Part shown: in pieces, positions 9,338 to 17,803 of the stretch | Position numbering within the stretch: the first letter of the stretch is position 1 | How the letters are laid out: the number at the start of each line of letters is the position of its first letter | DNA from: Bifidobacterium sp. | GTDB lineage: Bacteria > Actinomycetota > Actinomycetes > Actinomycetales > Bifidobacteriaceae | Length of the DNA: 64,000 bases | Direction: 5' to 3' | Assembly: GCF_022647885.1 (NCBI RefSeq) | Contig: NZ_JALCLM010000001.1 | Span: forward strand, 2,278,265-2,342,264 | Made by a program: the position numbers and the translations under genes | Notes under the pieces: model-generated | Seen by the model: only the letters and a program-made list of their open reading frames with translations | Told to the model about the DNA's origin: nothing | Databases searched by the model: none

Positions 9338-9429
9338 CACCTCCTTGTCATAAGCCAGAAGAATCGTGCACAGTCACACGTCAATTACGCGCAGTAGACC
9401 ATACACCACTTTCATCTTGCATGTAACGC

Positions 9430-9443
9430 GGTAAGCGCTTCCG
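9430..9443. promoter_or_regulatory. LacI-type operator core (AAGCGCTT)
   Basis: Palindromic core AAGCGCTT at 9433-9440 in GGTAAGCGCTTCCG, like operators of LacI/GalR sugar regulators. A second core lies 113 bases to the right. Both sit in the control region between the sugar-uptake operon and the flavoprotein gene. Confidence 0.45.
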
Positions 9444-9542
9444 TGCGTCCCGTGTTGCACCACACTGTATGACACGATGGCGAACTACACAAATCGCTTG
9501 CAACCACAGCGTTTCTTTCCACGACAGTATTGTGCTTTATCA

Positions 9543-9556
9543 ATAAAGCGCTTGAA
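9543..9556. promoter_or_regulatory. Second LacI-type operator core (AAGCGCTT)
   Basis: Palindromic core AAGCGCTT at 9546-9553 in ATAAAGCGCTTGAA. Two cores about eleven helical turns apart would suit DNA looping by a tetrameric LacI-family repressor; this is inference. Confidence 0.45.
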
Positions 9557-9704
9557 TGCTCCGGATTCTGCGCCTTCAACATATGAGCAAGCACTAAATG
9601 CAACAATGTCAAGTCTTGATTATTGCGGTCACATCTGCGTGTAATAGACGCTGCAAAGAACCACGTTGCTTCGGGTAACGCGCACGTTCAGGGAAGGTAG
9701 CATC

Positions 9705-11348
9705 ATGGGGAACATCGTCGCTGACGACCGCCATATCACAATATTGGTAGCTTCAGAAACTGGAAATTCATTGGAAGTCGGAGAACACTTACAAGCTGCT
9801 ATTACCCCCATATGCGAGAGTCTTCGTTTGGTTGAAGCCTATGACTACAACTTGGATGAGCTTGAGAGCGAAGACATTCTTCTCATGATTACCTCCACTC
9901 AAGGCGAAGGAGAGCCGCCCTACGGTGCGGAAGATCTCTATGATGCTGTAGTCGGCGCTAAACACAACTGCAATCTGAAGGGTGTGTCGTATGCTGTGCT
10001 AGGCCTTGGTGACAGTGCATATGCCGAGAATTTCAATCTCATGGCACGTCAATTTGACGCTCGCTTTGAGCAACTCGGTGCCAAAAAACTTCTGCAGCAT
10101 GGTGAATGTGACTTTGATTATGAAGATGAAGCGGCTCGCTGGATTATCTCTATCCGTGCCGTAGTGCAGCACGAATTGGAACATCATAACAACGCATCCA
10201 TATTGGCCAACACCACCACAGGAATCAACAACGATAGAGGCATTCATACGAGCGAGCGGCTTCGAGATCCCTCACACATCGCAACCCTGGTTGAGCGCGA
10301 AACACTAACCTCGCCACAATCACACAAACACGTCTATCGTATTCGTCTGCAACTCCCCGAAGAGGTGCATTACGAAGCAGGTGATTTATTAGCAATCACT
10401 TATGTCAACACTGATGAGACCGTGAAACGTTTTCTCGATAACATACCGTTAAATCTCGATGATGACGCTTGGCACGAGCTTGCGAGGACGTTGAAATATT
10501 CGCGCGATATCACTCGTACTACTGCAGCACTCATGCGGCGCTACGCTGAGCAATTCGGGAATATTGAACTACTCGCAATCATCAACGATGAAGGTCAGTT
10601 GCGTGAGTATGCACAATGCCATACCCCATACGAATTGTTCCACGATTATCCTGCGCAAAGCCAAGCGCTTACTCCCGAATCTCTACTAGCAGTGTTCACC
10701 TCGCCATGTAGACGTATGTACTCAATTTCTAATGCACAAGCACTTTCCCATGCATTACTGGATTTAACAGTCACTGAAGTTGAATATGTAGCAAATAAGC
10801 AACCACAAATCGGCGAATGCTCTAGGATGCTTACACAATCAGCAATAGGAACACATCTCGAATTTGCAGTGGTATCAAATGAACGTTTTAGATTGCCACA
10901 GGATCAGAGTTCAGCAATTGTCATGGTCGCCCTAGGGTCAGCCATAGCGCCGTATCGAGCTTTCTTGCAAGAACGTTCGCTCAACCATGAATCATATGGA
11001 CGAAACTGGCTGATTCTCGGCAATAGAAATCCTAAGGAAGATTATCTATATCACCATGATCTACAAGATTATGTGAACTCTGGTCTCATTTCAGAGTTGG
11101 ATGTTGCATGGTCACGCTTCGACGCTGAGCATCATCATGTCCAAGATATTATTCTCGATCGAGGCAATACACTGTGGGAGTGGATCAATGCAGGTGCATA
11201 CATATATCTCTGTGGCCATGGTAGGCAAGCCGTTGCCTCTATCGAGATGGCACTGAGACAAGTCATAGCAACACATTCAGGCCTTGACGAAGTAGAGCTT
11301 TCTTCGTTCATCAACAATTTGAAAGCTTCAAAACGCCTGCAGTACTAA
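9705..11348 (+). CDS. CysJ-like NADPH diflavin reductase
   Basis: Two-flavin electron-transfer protein of the sulfite-reductase flavoprotein / cytochrome P450 reductase type, 547 residues. Order: flavodoxin-like FMN domain (ASETGNSLEVGEHLQ; loop STQGEGEPP; GLGDSAYAENFN) over residues ~1-155, FAD-binding connecting domain with RMYSISNA near residue 345, then NADP domain with GSAIAPYRAFLQER, GNRNPKEDYLYHHDL and the terminal GHGRQAVASIEMALRQV segment. The ATG at 9705 follows GGGAAGG; an upstream in-frame ATG has no such signal. No sulfite reductase haemoprotein gene is adjacent, so the acceptor is unknown. It is monocistronic and divergent from the sugar-uptake operon. Confidence 0.88.
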   Translation: MGNIVADDRHITILVASETGNSLEVGEHLQAAITPICESLRLVEAYDYNLDELESEDILLMITSTQGEGEPPYGAEDLYDAVVGAKHNCNLKGVSYAVLGLGDSAYAENFNLMARQFDARFEQLGAKKLLQHGECDFDYEDEAARWIISIRAVVQHELEHHNNASILANTTTGINNDRGIHTSERLRDPSHIATLVERETLTSPQSHKHVYRIRLQLPEEVHYEAGDLLAITYVNTDETVKRFLDNIPLNLDDDAWHELARTLKYSRDITRTTAALMRRYAEQFGNIELLAIINDEGQLREYAQCHTPYELFHDYPAQSQALTPESLLAVFTSPCRRMYSISNAQALSHALLDLTVTEVEYVANKQPQIGECSRMLTQSAIGTHLEFAVVSNERFRLPQDQSSAIVMVALGSAIAPYRAFLQERSLNHESYGRNWLILGNRNPKEDYLYHHDLQDYVNSGLISELDVAWSRFDAEHHHVQDIILDRGNTLWEWINAGAYIYLCGHGRQAVASIEMALRQVIATHSGLDEVELSSFINNLKASKRLQY

Positions 11349-11411
11349 AAATAATCCCTGCAAACATTTCTCGAACAGCATCATACAAGAGTCGAGATAT
11401 CGTAGTGATAG

Positions 11412-11428
11412 TTACTTTCTAAAGGTAA
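11412..11428. promoter_or_regulatory. Palindromic operator and promoter of the HxlR gene
   Basis: TTACTTTCTAAAGGTAA is a near-perfect 17-base palindrome overlapping the presumed -35 region, 5 bases before a TATAAC -10 box (11433-11438) and about 24 bases upstream of the HxlR start. The position suits autorepression by the HxlR-type regulator. Not tested. Confidence 0.5.
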
Positions 11429-11451
11429 GCACTATAACATCAGAGGTTGCG

Positions 11452-11838
11452 ATGAACAATGAAATTTCTCGGGGAAACGTGTATGCCAAAGAGTGCCCAT
11501 GCCGCGCACTACTGGATGTGGTATCCGGCAAATGGTCGGTGCTACTCATCGAATCATTGCAAACTGGTGCCATGCGATTTGGAGAATTACAACGGCACAT
11601 CAACGGAGTATCAGCGAAAGTTCTTTCAGCAAACTTACGACGATTAGAAGATGCTGGGCTGATTAGCAGACGGGTATATGCCGAGGTTCCTGCGCGCGTA
11701 GAATATTCACTTACCGAAGAAGGTATCAGCGCAGTCGCACCATTACGAGAAGTACGACTTTGGGCTGAATCGCATTATGCTCAAGCTCTTGCTTTGAAAT
11801 CTGCCACTATTGAGCAACGTTCTGAGACCGCAGCATAG
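11452..11838 (+). CDS. HxlR-family redox-type transcriptional regulator
   Basis: Winged-helix MarR/DUF24 family regulator, 128 residues. It has the family start CPCRALLDVVSGKW, the MRFGELQRHINGVSAKVLSANLRRLEDAGLI recognition-helix region, and the beta-wing (RVEYSLTEEG). Cys15 and Cys17 lie where YodB/HypR-type members carry their redox-active cysteine, so it may sense quinones, aldehydes or oxidants. That is family knowledge, not shown here. The ATG follows AGAGG. The next gene, on the same strand, is a quinone-oxidoreductase-like enzyme, a pairing typical for this family. A palindrome overlaps its promoter. Confidence 0.9.
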   Translation: MNNEISRGNVYAKECPCRALLDVVSGKWSVLLIESLQTGAMRFGELQRHINGVSAKVLSANLRRLEDAGLISRRVYAEVPARVEYSLTEEGISAVAPLREVRLWAESHYAQALALKSATIEQRSETAA

Positions 11839-11946
11839 TTACTTCAAGGTTCCTTGACTCCCTTGTGGGTAAGCACCCATCCAGTCATATGATGCCAGTG
11901 ACCGTGGAGGTATCACATACTGTGCAATCACATGAAAGGAACCGAT

Positions 11947-12978
11947 ATGACCAATCACACCGACCCATTACCAAGCAGCATGGCTGCGGTTGTCGCTCGC
12001 ACAGGCGGAAGCATAGAGCAAGCAGAATCTTTAGTAGATGCCACTATTACCGCACCTAGTCATCCTTCTGGTACCGATCTACTGGTACGAGTGAATGCAA
12101 TTTCAGTCAATCCGGTTGATACAAAAGTTCGTGCTGGCTTGAGCAGTGGCGATGAAGTTATCTTGGGTTGGGATGCCATTGGCGATATTGCAGAAGTCGG
12201 GCCTAAGGTCAGCACCTTCCACCGCGGCGAAAGAGTCTGGTACGCGGGCGATATCACGCGACCTGGCTCGTATGCTCAGTATGAGCTGGTAGATGAGCGG
12301 CTCGTCGCGCATGCTCCTACTCATTGGGATGATGCCTCAGCAGCTGCTCTCCCTCTAACAGGACTTACCGCTTGGGAAGCTCTATTTGACAAACTGAAGC
12401 TCCAACACGATAGCTCAGGAACGCTACTGGTAATCGGAGCTGCCGGCGGAGTCGGATCAATGATTATTCAACTAGCAAAGCATCTGACCAATCTGACCGT
12501 TATCGCTTTGGCTTCGAGACCTCAATCAAAAGAGTGGGCAGCTAATCTAGGCGCTGATTCAGTTGTCGATTATCACAGTCCCGATTTAGCGCAGCACATC
12601 CATACTCTCGCGCCCGATGGCGTGGATTATGCCTTCAGTGCTTATAGCAAAGCTTACATACCGTTACTAGTTGAAGTTATGCGGCCATTCGGTGAGATTG
12701 TGGCAATCGACGATGAGCACCACCTGGATTGGTACGCGCTCAAAGATAAAGCACTCTCGTGGCATTGGGAATTTATGTTCGCCCGAGCAAAACACCATGC
12801 CCACGATCTCGCTCGTCAACATAACATTCTCGAAAATTTAGCCAAGCTTGCAGATGAAGGACTGCTATTGAGCACTATGACTCAGCATTTGTCACCAATT
12901 AATGCAAACACACTACGGCAGGCACATCGCATGGTTGAATCAGGACACATGAATGGCAAAGTGACCATTACCAGATAA
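11947..12978 (+). CDS. Medium-chain dehydrogenase/quinone reductase-like enzyme
   Basis: NADPH-dependent medium-chain dehydrogenase of the 'zinc-type alcohol dehydrogenase-like' subgroup, 343 residues. The N-terminal GroES-like domain contains VNAISVNPVDTKVRAG and GWDAIGDIAEVG. The Rossmann domain shows VIGAAGGVGSMIIQLAK and ASRPQSKEWAANLGAD. The catalytic zinc cysteine and the structural zinc cysteines of true alcohol dehydrogenases are absent, which fits the zinc-free quinone oxidoreductase branch. The ATG at 11947 follows AAAGGA at good distance. It lies 108 bases behind the HxlR-type regulator, which probably controls it for detoxification of quinones or reactive aldehydes. Confidence 0.85.
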   Translation: MTNHTDPLPSSMAAVVARTGGSIEQAESLVDATITAPSHPSGTDLLVRVNAISVNPVDTKVRAGLSSGDEVILGWDAIGDIAEVGPKVSTFHRGERVWYAGDITRPGSYAQYELVDERLVAHAPTHWDDASAAALPLTGLTAWEALFDKLKLQHDSSGTLLVIGAAGGVGSMIIQLAKHLTNLTVIALASRPQSKEWAANLGADSVVDYHSPDLAQHIHTLAPDGVDYAFSAYSKAYIPLLVEVMRPFGEIVAIDDEHHLDWYALKDKALSWHWEFMFARAKHHAHDLARQHNILENLAKLADEGLLLSTMTQHLSPINANTLRQAHRMVESGHMNGKVTITR

Positions 12979-13042
12979 CGCACACGTCGTGACACGAGAA
13001 TGAGTGACCGGTATTTCTGCACTGCAATGACGGTCACTTGCC

Positions 13043-13561
13043 CTACCGCGAAGTGCGGAAAGATTTGCGTAACTCAGTATGTAGATCTTCGTCCACGTAT
13101 GGCAATACCGCTTCAACACTCAAGGCAGTGTCAGGATATACCGTTACCCCATTCGCAGCGAACAATTGCGCTGTCACACCCATGCCAGGTATCTTCACCC
13201 CAGAGAAACTGCCATCATATATCACCTCTACCCCGCACGATGGGCTCCGATCTTTGAGAAAGGCGACCGAGATGTGATGACGTTTAACAATACGTAAAGC
13301 TCTCTGAGCTCCTGCTTCGTATGCGTCGGTAACATCGTTACCGCCGATTTCAAGAACTCTTCGGTGAGTCTTAGTGAAGCTATTGTTATGAGCAATTTCT
13401 GCTGGCGGACGCGGGATTGCAAAACCTCCGAGAATCTCTGGACATGCGGATATAGCCTGTCCACGCTCAACGAGCCACTGTGCAATATCATTTCGCGCAT
13501 CCGCGCCATCATAACGCACTGCAAAACCCGCAAGGCAGGAACTCACTAGTATCACTTGCAT
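13043..13561 (-). CDS. DUF523 / TudS-type thiouracil desulfidase-like protein
   Basis: Small cytoplasmic protein of the DUF523 family, 172 residues. Members characterised as TudS remove sulfur from 2-thiouracil using a [4Fe-4S] cluster. The three cysteines that hold the cluster in that family are at matching places: Cys9 in VSSCLAG, Cys40 in ISACPE and Cys109 in RSPSCG. The RYDG motif after the first cysteine is also present. It is monocistronic and converges on the quinone-oxidoreductase-like gene with only 64 bases between them. Family membership is firm; thiouracil desulfidase activity is inferred. Confidence 0.85.
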   Translation of the reverse strand: MQVILVSSCLAGFAVRYDGADARNDIAQWLVERGQAISACPEILGGFAIPRPPAEIAHNNSFTKTHRRVLEIGGNDVTDAYEAGAQRALRIVKRHHISVAFLKDRSPSCGVEVIYDGSFSGVKIPGMGVTAQLFAANGVTVYPDTALSVEAVLPYVDEDLHTELRKSFRTSR

Positions 13562-13621
13562 TCCCCCAACATTGATGTGATTTACAGAACTATCGTGCCA
13601 TGCAATGAAGACTCAAAACCA

Positions 13622-14659
13622 CTATGAAGAGGCAATTGACGACTCCCTAAGAATGAGCTGGGATTCAATCTCAGTATGAGTAGGCAACCAAGCTTTACTC
13701 TCATGCTCCTTTGCTATGAGATTCATAGCCTGTTCAGCAATAGGTGTCCAAGGCATATTCACAGCAGTAAAAGAAGGTTTGCCTAAACCACTTTCTCCGC
13801 ACAACTCTGAATCTTTCAACACCACCAACTTAATTTGCTCCGGTATGCTGATCTCGCAGGTGCGACAAGCAGCAAGAATGCCAAGCGCTGTCATATCGTC
13901 AGCGCAAATAATGGATTCCGGATACTGCGCACCTTCAGTAAATATCTTCTTGGCTTCTTGAAAACCATAGTCCATACCGCCAGTACCAAAACGGATCCAC
14001 TCGGTCCGAGTTGATAAACCGGAAACAGTCATTTGCATATGAAAGGCAGTGAACAAATCCATACCATCAACTGAATCGGTGGGACTACCAAAATATGCCA
14101 CAGAATGTGCACCAACTGCGTTCAAATGCTCAGCAATCGTCTGCATGACGAGGCTACTACTCGTCCCAACCCAATCCAACTGATTTGAATACGACTGTGA
14201 GAACAACTGCACCACAGGCGTATGTTCGGCAATCTCATCGAGAAGATCTGCCACTGCTTCTGTTTGAACCGGCACCACAAGTATGCCGTCAACGCGACGA
14301 GATACCACTGCACGCAATCGTTGCTGCTGCTCTTGAGTATCTTTCCCAAGGCCGAGGAGCAGTTGTTTACCTTGCCCATTGATCACCGGCTCAATTGCCT
14401 GAACCAGTCCCGAGTACATTGAAGCGCACAATTCAGGGACAATCACCGCAATTGTATTGGTAACATCACTACGCAATGCACTGGCTGCATAATTCACTGA
14501 ATAATTGAGCTTCTCAGCAGCACGCTTAACTCTTCGGCTAAGATCGTCGTCTTTCTTTCGTCTTCCCGATAGCACCCTTGACACCGTTGCGGTTGAGACA
14601 CCCGCCAAAGCGGCAACATTCGAGATTGAAGCCTCGCTAGTCAGCGTTTTTTGCGACAT
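13622..14659 (-). CDS. LacI-family transcriptional regulator
   Basis: Sugar-responsive repressor, 345 residues. The N-terminal helix-turn-helix and hinge are clear (ISNVAALAGVSTATVSRVLSG, then RVKRAAEKLNYSVNYAASALRS), followed by a periplasmic-binding-protein-like ligand domain (IAVIVPELCASMYSGLVQAIE; ICADDMTALGILAA). The start follows a weak GGGGTG. It lies 71 bases downstream of HPr on the same strand, so read-through from the HPr transcript is possible, but a LacI-like palindrome sits in the gap and suggests its own autoregulated promoter. Placement beside the PTS cluster makes the PTS genes plausible targets; the effector is unknown. Confidence 0.92.
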   Translation of the reverse strand: MSQKTLTSEASISNVAALAGVSTATVSRVLSGRRKKDDDLSRRVKRAAEKLNYSVNYAASALRSDVTNTIAVIVPELCASMYSGLVQAIEPVINGQGKQLLLGLGKDTQEQQQRLRAVVSRRVDGILVVPVQTEAVADLLDEIAEHTPVVQLFSQSYSNQLDWVGTSSSLVMQTIAEHLNAVGAHSVAYFGSPTDSVDGMDLFTAFHMQMTVSGLSTRTEWIRFGTGGMDYGFQEAKKIFTEGAQYPESIICADDMTALGILAACRTCEISIPEQIKLVVLKDSELCGESGLGKPSFTAVNMPWTPIAEQAMNLIAKEHESKAWLPTHTEIESQLILRESSIASS

Positions 14660-14689
14660 AGCACACCCCGAATTTCACCTAGCCGATGT

Positions 14690-14708
14690 ATCAACCGCAT
14701 CGATTGAT
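14690..14708. promoter_or_regulatory. Candidate LacI-type operator upstream of the regulator
   Basis: ATCAACCG-CAT-CGATTGAT is a 19-base palindrome with one mismatch, centred about 40 bases upstream of the LacI-family start codon, with a CG near its centre as usual for LacI operators. It suggests autoregulation. Confidence 0.5.
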
Positions 14709-14730
14709 GACGGCATATACAGCTTAATAC

Positions 14731-15000
14731 CTATTCAGCAGCCAAAAGGGTTTTTACCAAACCATCAGCGACAGTCTCAGCGTCATCGCCCTCAACAACA
14801 ATCTCGACGTTGTCGTGTTGCTGGATACCCAAGCTCATCACCATCAACACACTCGCAGCATCCACCCCAGGGGTGCCAGGCTTCTTGGAGATGGTCACCG
14901 TGCAGCCACTTGCCGCTACAGCTTGAGCAAAAGCAGAAGCAGGACGCGCATGAATTCCCACTGGATCTTCAATTTGCACTGTTCGTGTTGCAGTTGCCAT
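14731..15000 (-). CDS. ptsH: Phosphocarrier protein HPr
   Basis: General PTS phosphocarrier, 89 residues, cytoplasmic. It accepts phosphate from enzyme I on the active-site histidine (His17 in PVGIHARPAS) and passes it to sugar-specific EIIA domains. The segment around VMSLGI contains the serine equivalent to Ser46 of Firmicute HPr; HPr kinase is generally missing in this lineage, so its regulatory use is doubtful. The ATG at 15000 follows AAGGGAG; an in-frame codon upstream would add 16 non-homologous residues. It is divergent from enzyme I, with a 239-base shared control region. Confidence 0.95.
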   Translation of the reverse strand: MATATRTVQIEDPVGIHARPASAFAQAVAASGCTVTISKKPGTPGVDAASVLMVMSLGIQQHDNVEIVVEGDDAETVADGLVKTLLAAE

Positions 15001-15068
15001 AAATACTCCCTTGTACCGGAAATTAAAGTGCGCATCTTGTATGCACACGCCATATACGATACTCCGGA

Positions 15069-15096
15069 TTGACGTTTTTCAGAAATCGTTTACCAT
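15069..15096 (+). promoter_or_regulatory. Candidate promoter of the enzyme I-EII operon
   Basis: TTGACG at 15069-15074 and TACCAT at 15091-15096 with a 16-base spacer, about 140 bases upstream of the enzyme I start. The -10 box is imperfect. Confidence 0.4.
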
Positions 15097-15239
15097 AGTA
15101 ATTACAGCGTTTCAAAGATACATTGAAGTGACCTTTGGAGCGGCACATCATCAACACAGCTACATGAAGCATGGGGCATTGGGCTGAGCGCAGCGCAGCA
15201 GCTGCGAGAGAGACATTTGCTGACAAAGAGGGGATTCGC

Positions 15240-16889
15240 ATGAACATCATTGGTACGGGAATTGGACGTGGAATCGCTGTGGGACACATCCTTCGCATGG
15301 AGCCAGCATTGCAGGCTCCTGCTGATAGCAACAGATCTTCCGACATTGAATATGACCAAGCCGAACATGACGTACAGCAGGTATTGAATCAAGTCAGTGA
15401 CGATCTGAGCAAACGTGCTGAAGATGCACAACAGGACGCGCAGACACGCGACGCAGCACCGATTCTTATTGCGCTCTCACAAATGGCGGTGGACCCTGCA
15501 CTTAAACAGTCCATCAGCGCAGTCTTGAAACAAGGTAAAACTACTGAACGCGCAGTGTATGAAGGATTCAATGAATTCGAAGACAAGTTGAGTGCTCTCG
15601 GTGGCTACATGGCAGAACGAGCAAGCGATTTGCATGACGTTGGGCAGCGGGCAATTGCTTTACTCCTAGGTGCGCCAATGCCTGGCATTCCTCAGAGCGA
15701 CGAGCCATTCGTGCTGCTGGCTGAAGACCTATCACCTGCTGACACAGCAGCTCTTGATATGAGCAAAACCCTAGGAATTATTACTGTCCAAGGGAGCCCA
15801 ACAAGCCATACAGCGATTTTGGCAAGATCGCGAGGCATCGTAGCCGTTGTAGGCGCTCAGGAAGCAGCCACCCTGTCAAACGGCTCAAATGTAATCGTGA
15901 ATGCAGCGCGGGGTGTAGTGAATGTTGACCCCAGCGATGAGGATTTGCAAGAAGCTGAACACCTCAAGCAGCATGCACAACGTGCGAAACTCCTACGAGG
16001 CAAAGCCGGTGCCACCAAAGATGGCGTCCCTATAGCACTGTTGGCAAATGTTGCCAAACCACAAGATGCCACAGCAGCATTGGAATATGGAGCTGAGGGA
16101 GTAGGCCTGTTCCGCACAGAATTCATGTTCATGTCTTCAGCTACCTCACCTTCTGTTGAGGAGCAAAGCAAAGCATACGTGGAATTACTCAGCCATTTCT
16201 CTGGAAAGAAAGTCGTCATCCGCATGCTCGATGCTGGTGCCGATAAACCCTTGGAATTCCTCACCCCAGAAAATGAGCCCAATCCAGCTCTTGGCCTCAG
16301 AGGCTTGCGCACCCTACGAACTCATAAGCAAATTCTCGAGGACCAACTAGAAGCTCTAGCACAAGCAGATAAAGAAACTGACGCAGACCTTTGGGTTATG
16401 GCACCAATGGTTGCTGATGAACATGAGGCAGAGTATTTTGTTAAACTCGGCAAAGAGAAAGGCCTCTCTCATGTTGGAGCTATGGCCGAAGTACCGTCCA
16501 TTGCACTTATGGCTGACGAAGTAGCGCAAGTGAGTGATTTCGTAAGTATCGGTACCAACGATCTTACCCAGTACACTCTTGCAGCAGACAGAACGCTTGC
16601 ATCCGTTAGCGCGTATCAAACTGCTTGGCATCCGGCGGTTTTGCGAGCCATCAAGTTGATTGCAGATGCCGGTAAGAAACACCATATGCCTGTTGGCGTT
16701 TGTGGCGAAGCGGCTGCGGACCCAGATTTGGCACTCGTACTCTTTGGATTGGGTGTCACATCACTATCGATGACTCCATTTGCCCTAGACGATGTTAGGG
16801 CAAATCTCGCAGCGCACACTAGCGAAGAAGCTCAATCTCTCGCTCAACGTGCTTTGGCAGGAGATTTCTACCCGCCGAAGCGCGGCTGA
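15240..16889 (+). CDS. ptsI: PTS enzyme I (phosphoenolpyruvate-protein phosphotransferase)
   Basis: Transfers phosphate from phosphoenolpyruvate to HPr. 549 residues. It shows the HPr-binding helical region, the phosphohistidine swivel motif GSPTSHTAILARSRGI (His near 189, as in E. coli), and the PEP-binding barrel with GLFRTEFMFM, VIRMLDAGADKPL, SIGTNDLTQYTLAADR and the C-terminal GVCGEAAADP with the catalytic Cys. The ATG at 15240 follows GAGGGG; an in-frame ATG 69 bases upstream lacks any such site. First gene of a run EI-EIIA-EIIB-EIIC on one strand (gaps 68, 49 and 74 bases), divergent from HPr. Confidence 0.95.
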   Translation: MNIIGTGIGRGIAVGHILRMEPALQAPADSNRSSDIEYDQAEHDVQQVLNQVSDDLSKRAEDAQQDAQTRDAAPILIALSQMAVDPALKQSISAVLKQGKTTERAVYEGFNEFEDKLSALGGYMAERASDLHDVGQRAIALLLGAPMPGIPQSDEPFVLLAEDLSPADTAALDMSKTLGIITVQGSPTSHTAILARSRGIVAVVGAQEAATLSNGSNVIVNAARGVVNVDPSDEDLQEAEHLKQHAQRAKLLRGKAGATKDGVPIALLANVAKPQDATAALEYGAEGVGLFRTEFMFMSSATSPSVEEQSKAYVELLSHFSGKKVVIRMLDAGADKPLEFLTPENEPNPALGLRGLRTLRTHKQILEDQLEALAQADKETDADLWVMAPMVADEHEAEYFVKLGKEKGLSHVGAMAEVPSIALMADEVAQVSDFVSIGTNDLTQYTLAADRTLASVSAYQTAWHPAVLRAIKLIADAGKKHHMPVGVCGEAAADPDLALVLFGLGVTSLSMTPFALDDVRANLAAHTSEEAQSLAQRALAGDFYPPKRG

Positions 16890-16957
16890 TTAACGGCAGT
16901 ACCTATATCAGCGGACATCACTCAGCAATAACTACTCATACCTTGGGAGGTATCTCA

Positions 16958-17407
16958 ATGACCGCAACTATCCAAGAGTTTTTACCCGATACTTCATTTG
17001 TACTCGACCAGAGCGCTCAAGATTGGAAAGATGCCATACGTTTGGCAGGAAAAGGACTTGAAGACTCAGGATTTACTACTTCGGCTTATACACAAGAGAT
17101 GATTGACACTGTAGAGAAAATGGGCCCCTACATCGTTATCGCGCCAGGCCTAGCATTGGCTCATTCACGCCCATCTGCAGCCGTGCTCCATACCGGTCTG
17201 AGTTGGGTGAGACTGAGCACTCCCGTTCCATTTGGCAATAAAGCGAACGACCCCGTATCCCTAGTGATCGGCCTTGCCGGAAAAAACGAGGAAGAACATC
17301 TCCAAGTGATGTCTGCAATAGCCAAGTCATTATCTAATCCCGCCACGAAGGATGAGCTCAACAACGCTCAATCCCCCGAGGCGATCAGAACAATCCTCAA
17401 CAGCTGA
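16958..17407 (+). CDS. PTS EIIA, ascorbate/mannitol type
   Basis: Cytoplasmic phosphotransfer domain of the fructose-mannitol-ascorbate EIIA fold, 149 residues, single domain. The active-site histidine is His69 in GLALAHSRPS, with the family's later VIGLAGKNEEEHLQVMSAIAK segment. The ATG at 16958 has GGGAGGT 6 bases upstream; an in-frame TTG just before the SD is ignored. It takes phosphate from HPr and passes it to the EIIB encoded next. Closest in type to UlaC. Confidence 0.88.
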   Translation: MTATIQEFLPDTSFVLDQSAQDWKDAIRLAGKGLEDSGFTTSAYTQEMIDTVEKMGPYIVIAPGLALAHSRPSAAVLHTGLSWVRLSTPVPFGNKANDPVSLVIGLAGKNEEEHLQVMSAIAKSLSNPATKDELNNAQSPEAIRTILNS

Positions 17408-17456
17408 GACACCCTGTCCCAGCCTTGTAAATCACCACCAGAGAAAAGAGAAAAGA

Positions 17457-17729
17457 ATGAACATCCTATGCGTATGCGGCAATGGTATCGGCACCTCTGT
17501 GCTACTCAAAATCAATGTTGAACAAGTAGCTGCTGACATGGATCTCGATGTCAATGTCACCACATCAGATGCAGGGAGCGCTAAGGGCACTGCAAACCAG
17601 AGCGATCTGGTACTTACCTCACCTCAACTCGCAGCAGAACTTGAAGGCGTTGATGTTCCTGTTGAAACCATTGAGAACTTCATGGATCAGCAAGAAGTCA
17701 AAGACGTCCTTGAGAAGTATGTCGATTAG
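17457..17729 (+). CDS. PTS EIIB, ascorbate type
   Basis: Small cytoplasmic EIIB of the lactose/ascorbate fold, 90 residues. The phosphocysteine loop is NILCVCGNGIGTS; Cys7, followed by GNGIGTS, is the likely phospho-acceptor. The start at 17457 follows a purine-rich AAAGAGAAAAG. It sits between EIIA and EIIC, 49 bases after the first and 74 before the second. Role: hands phosphate to the substrate during transport by EIIC. Closest in type to UlaB. Confidence 0.88.
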   Translation: MNILCVCGNGIGTSVLLKINVEQVAADMDLDVNVTTSDAGSAKGTANQSDLVLTSPQLAAELEGVDVPVETIENFMDQQEVKDVLEKYVD

Positions 17730-17803
17730 TACTCAGCACAGGTACTGACACTGCTCGTCACAACTCAAATCTTTAACCAGACCACATCTGAAAAGAGAAA
17801 GAA

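Larger units (their letters stand above)
9013..9704. other. Long intergenic control region
   Basis: About 690 bases between the leftward MFS start region and the rightward flavoprotein. Apart from a possible 34-residue leftward reading frame with an exceptionally strong ribosome-binding site and two AAGCGCTT operator-like cores (listed separately) I see no gene. The length is unusual for this compact genome. Confidence 0.5.

Noticed and set aside
9336..9346. Possible fragment of a 16S rRNA 3' end
   Set aside because: Only the 11 anti-Shine-Dalgarno bases match. The flanking sequence shows no rRNA helix 45, so it is a strong ribosome-binding site on the minus strand.
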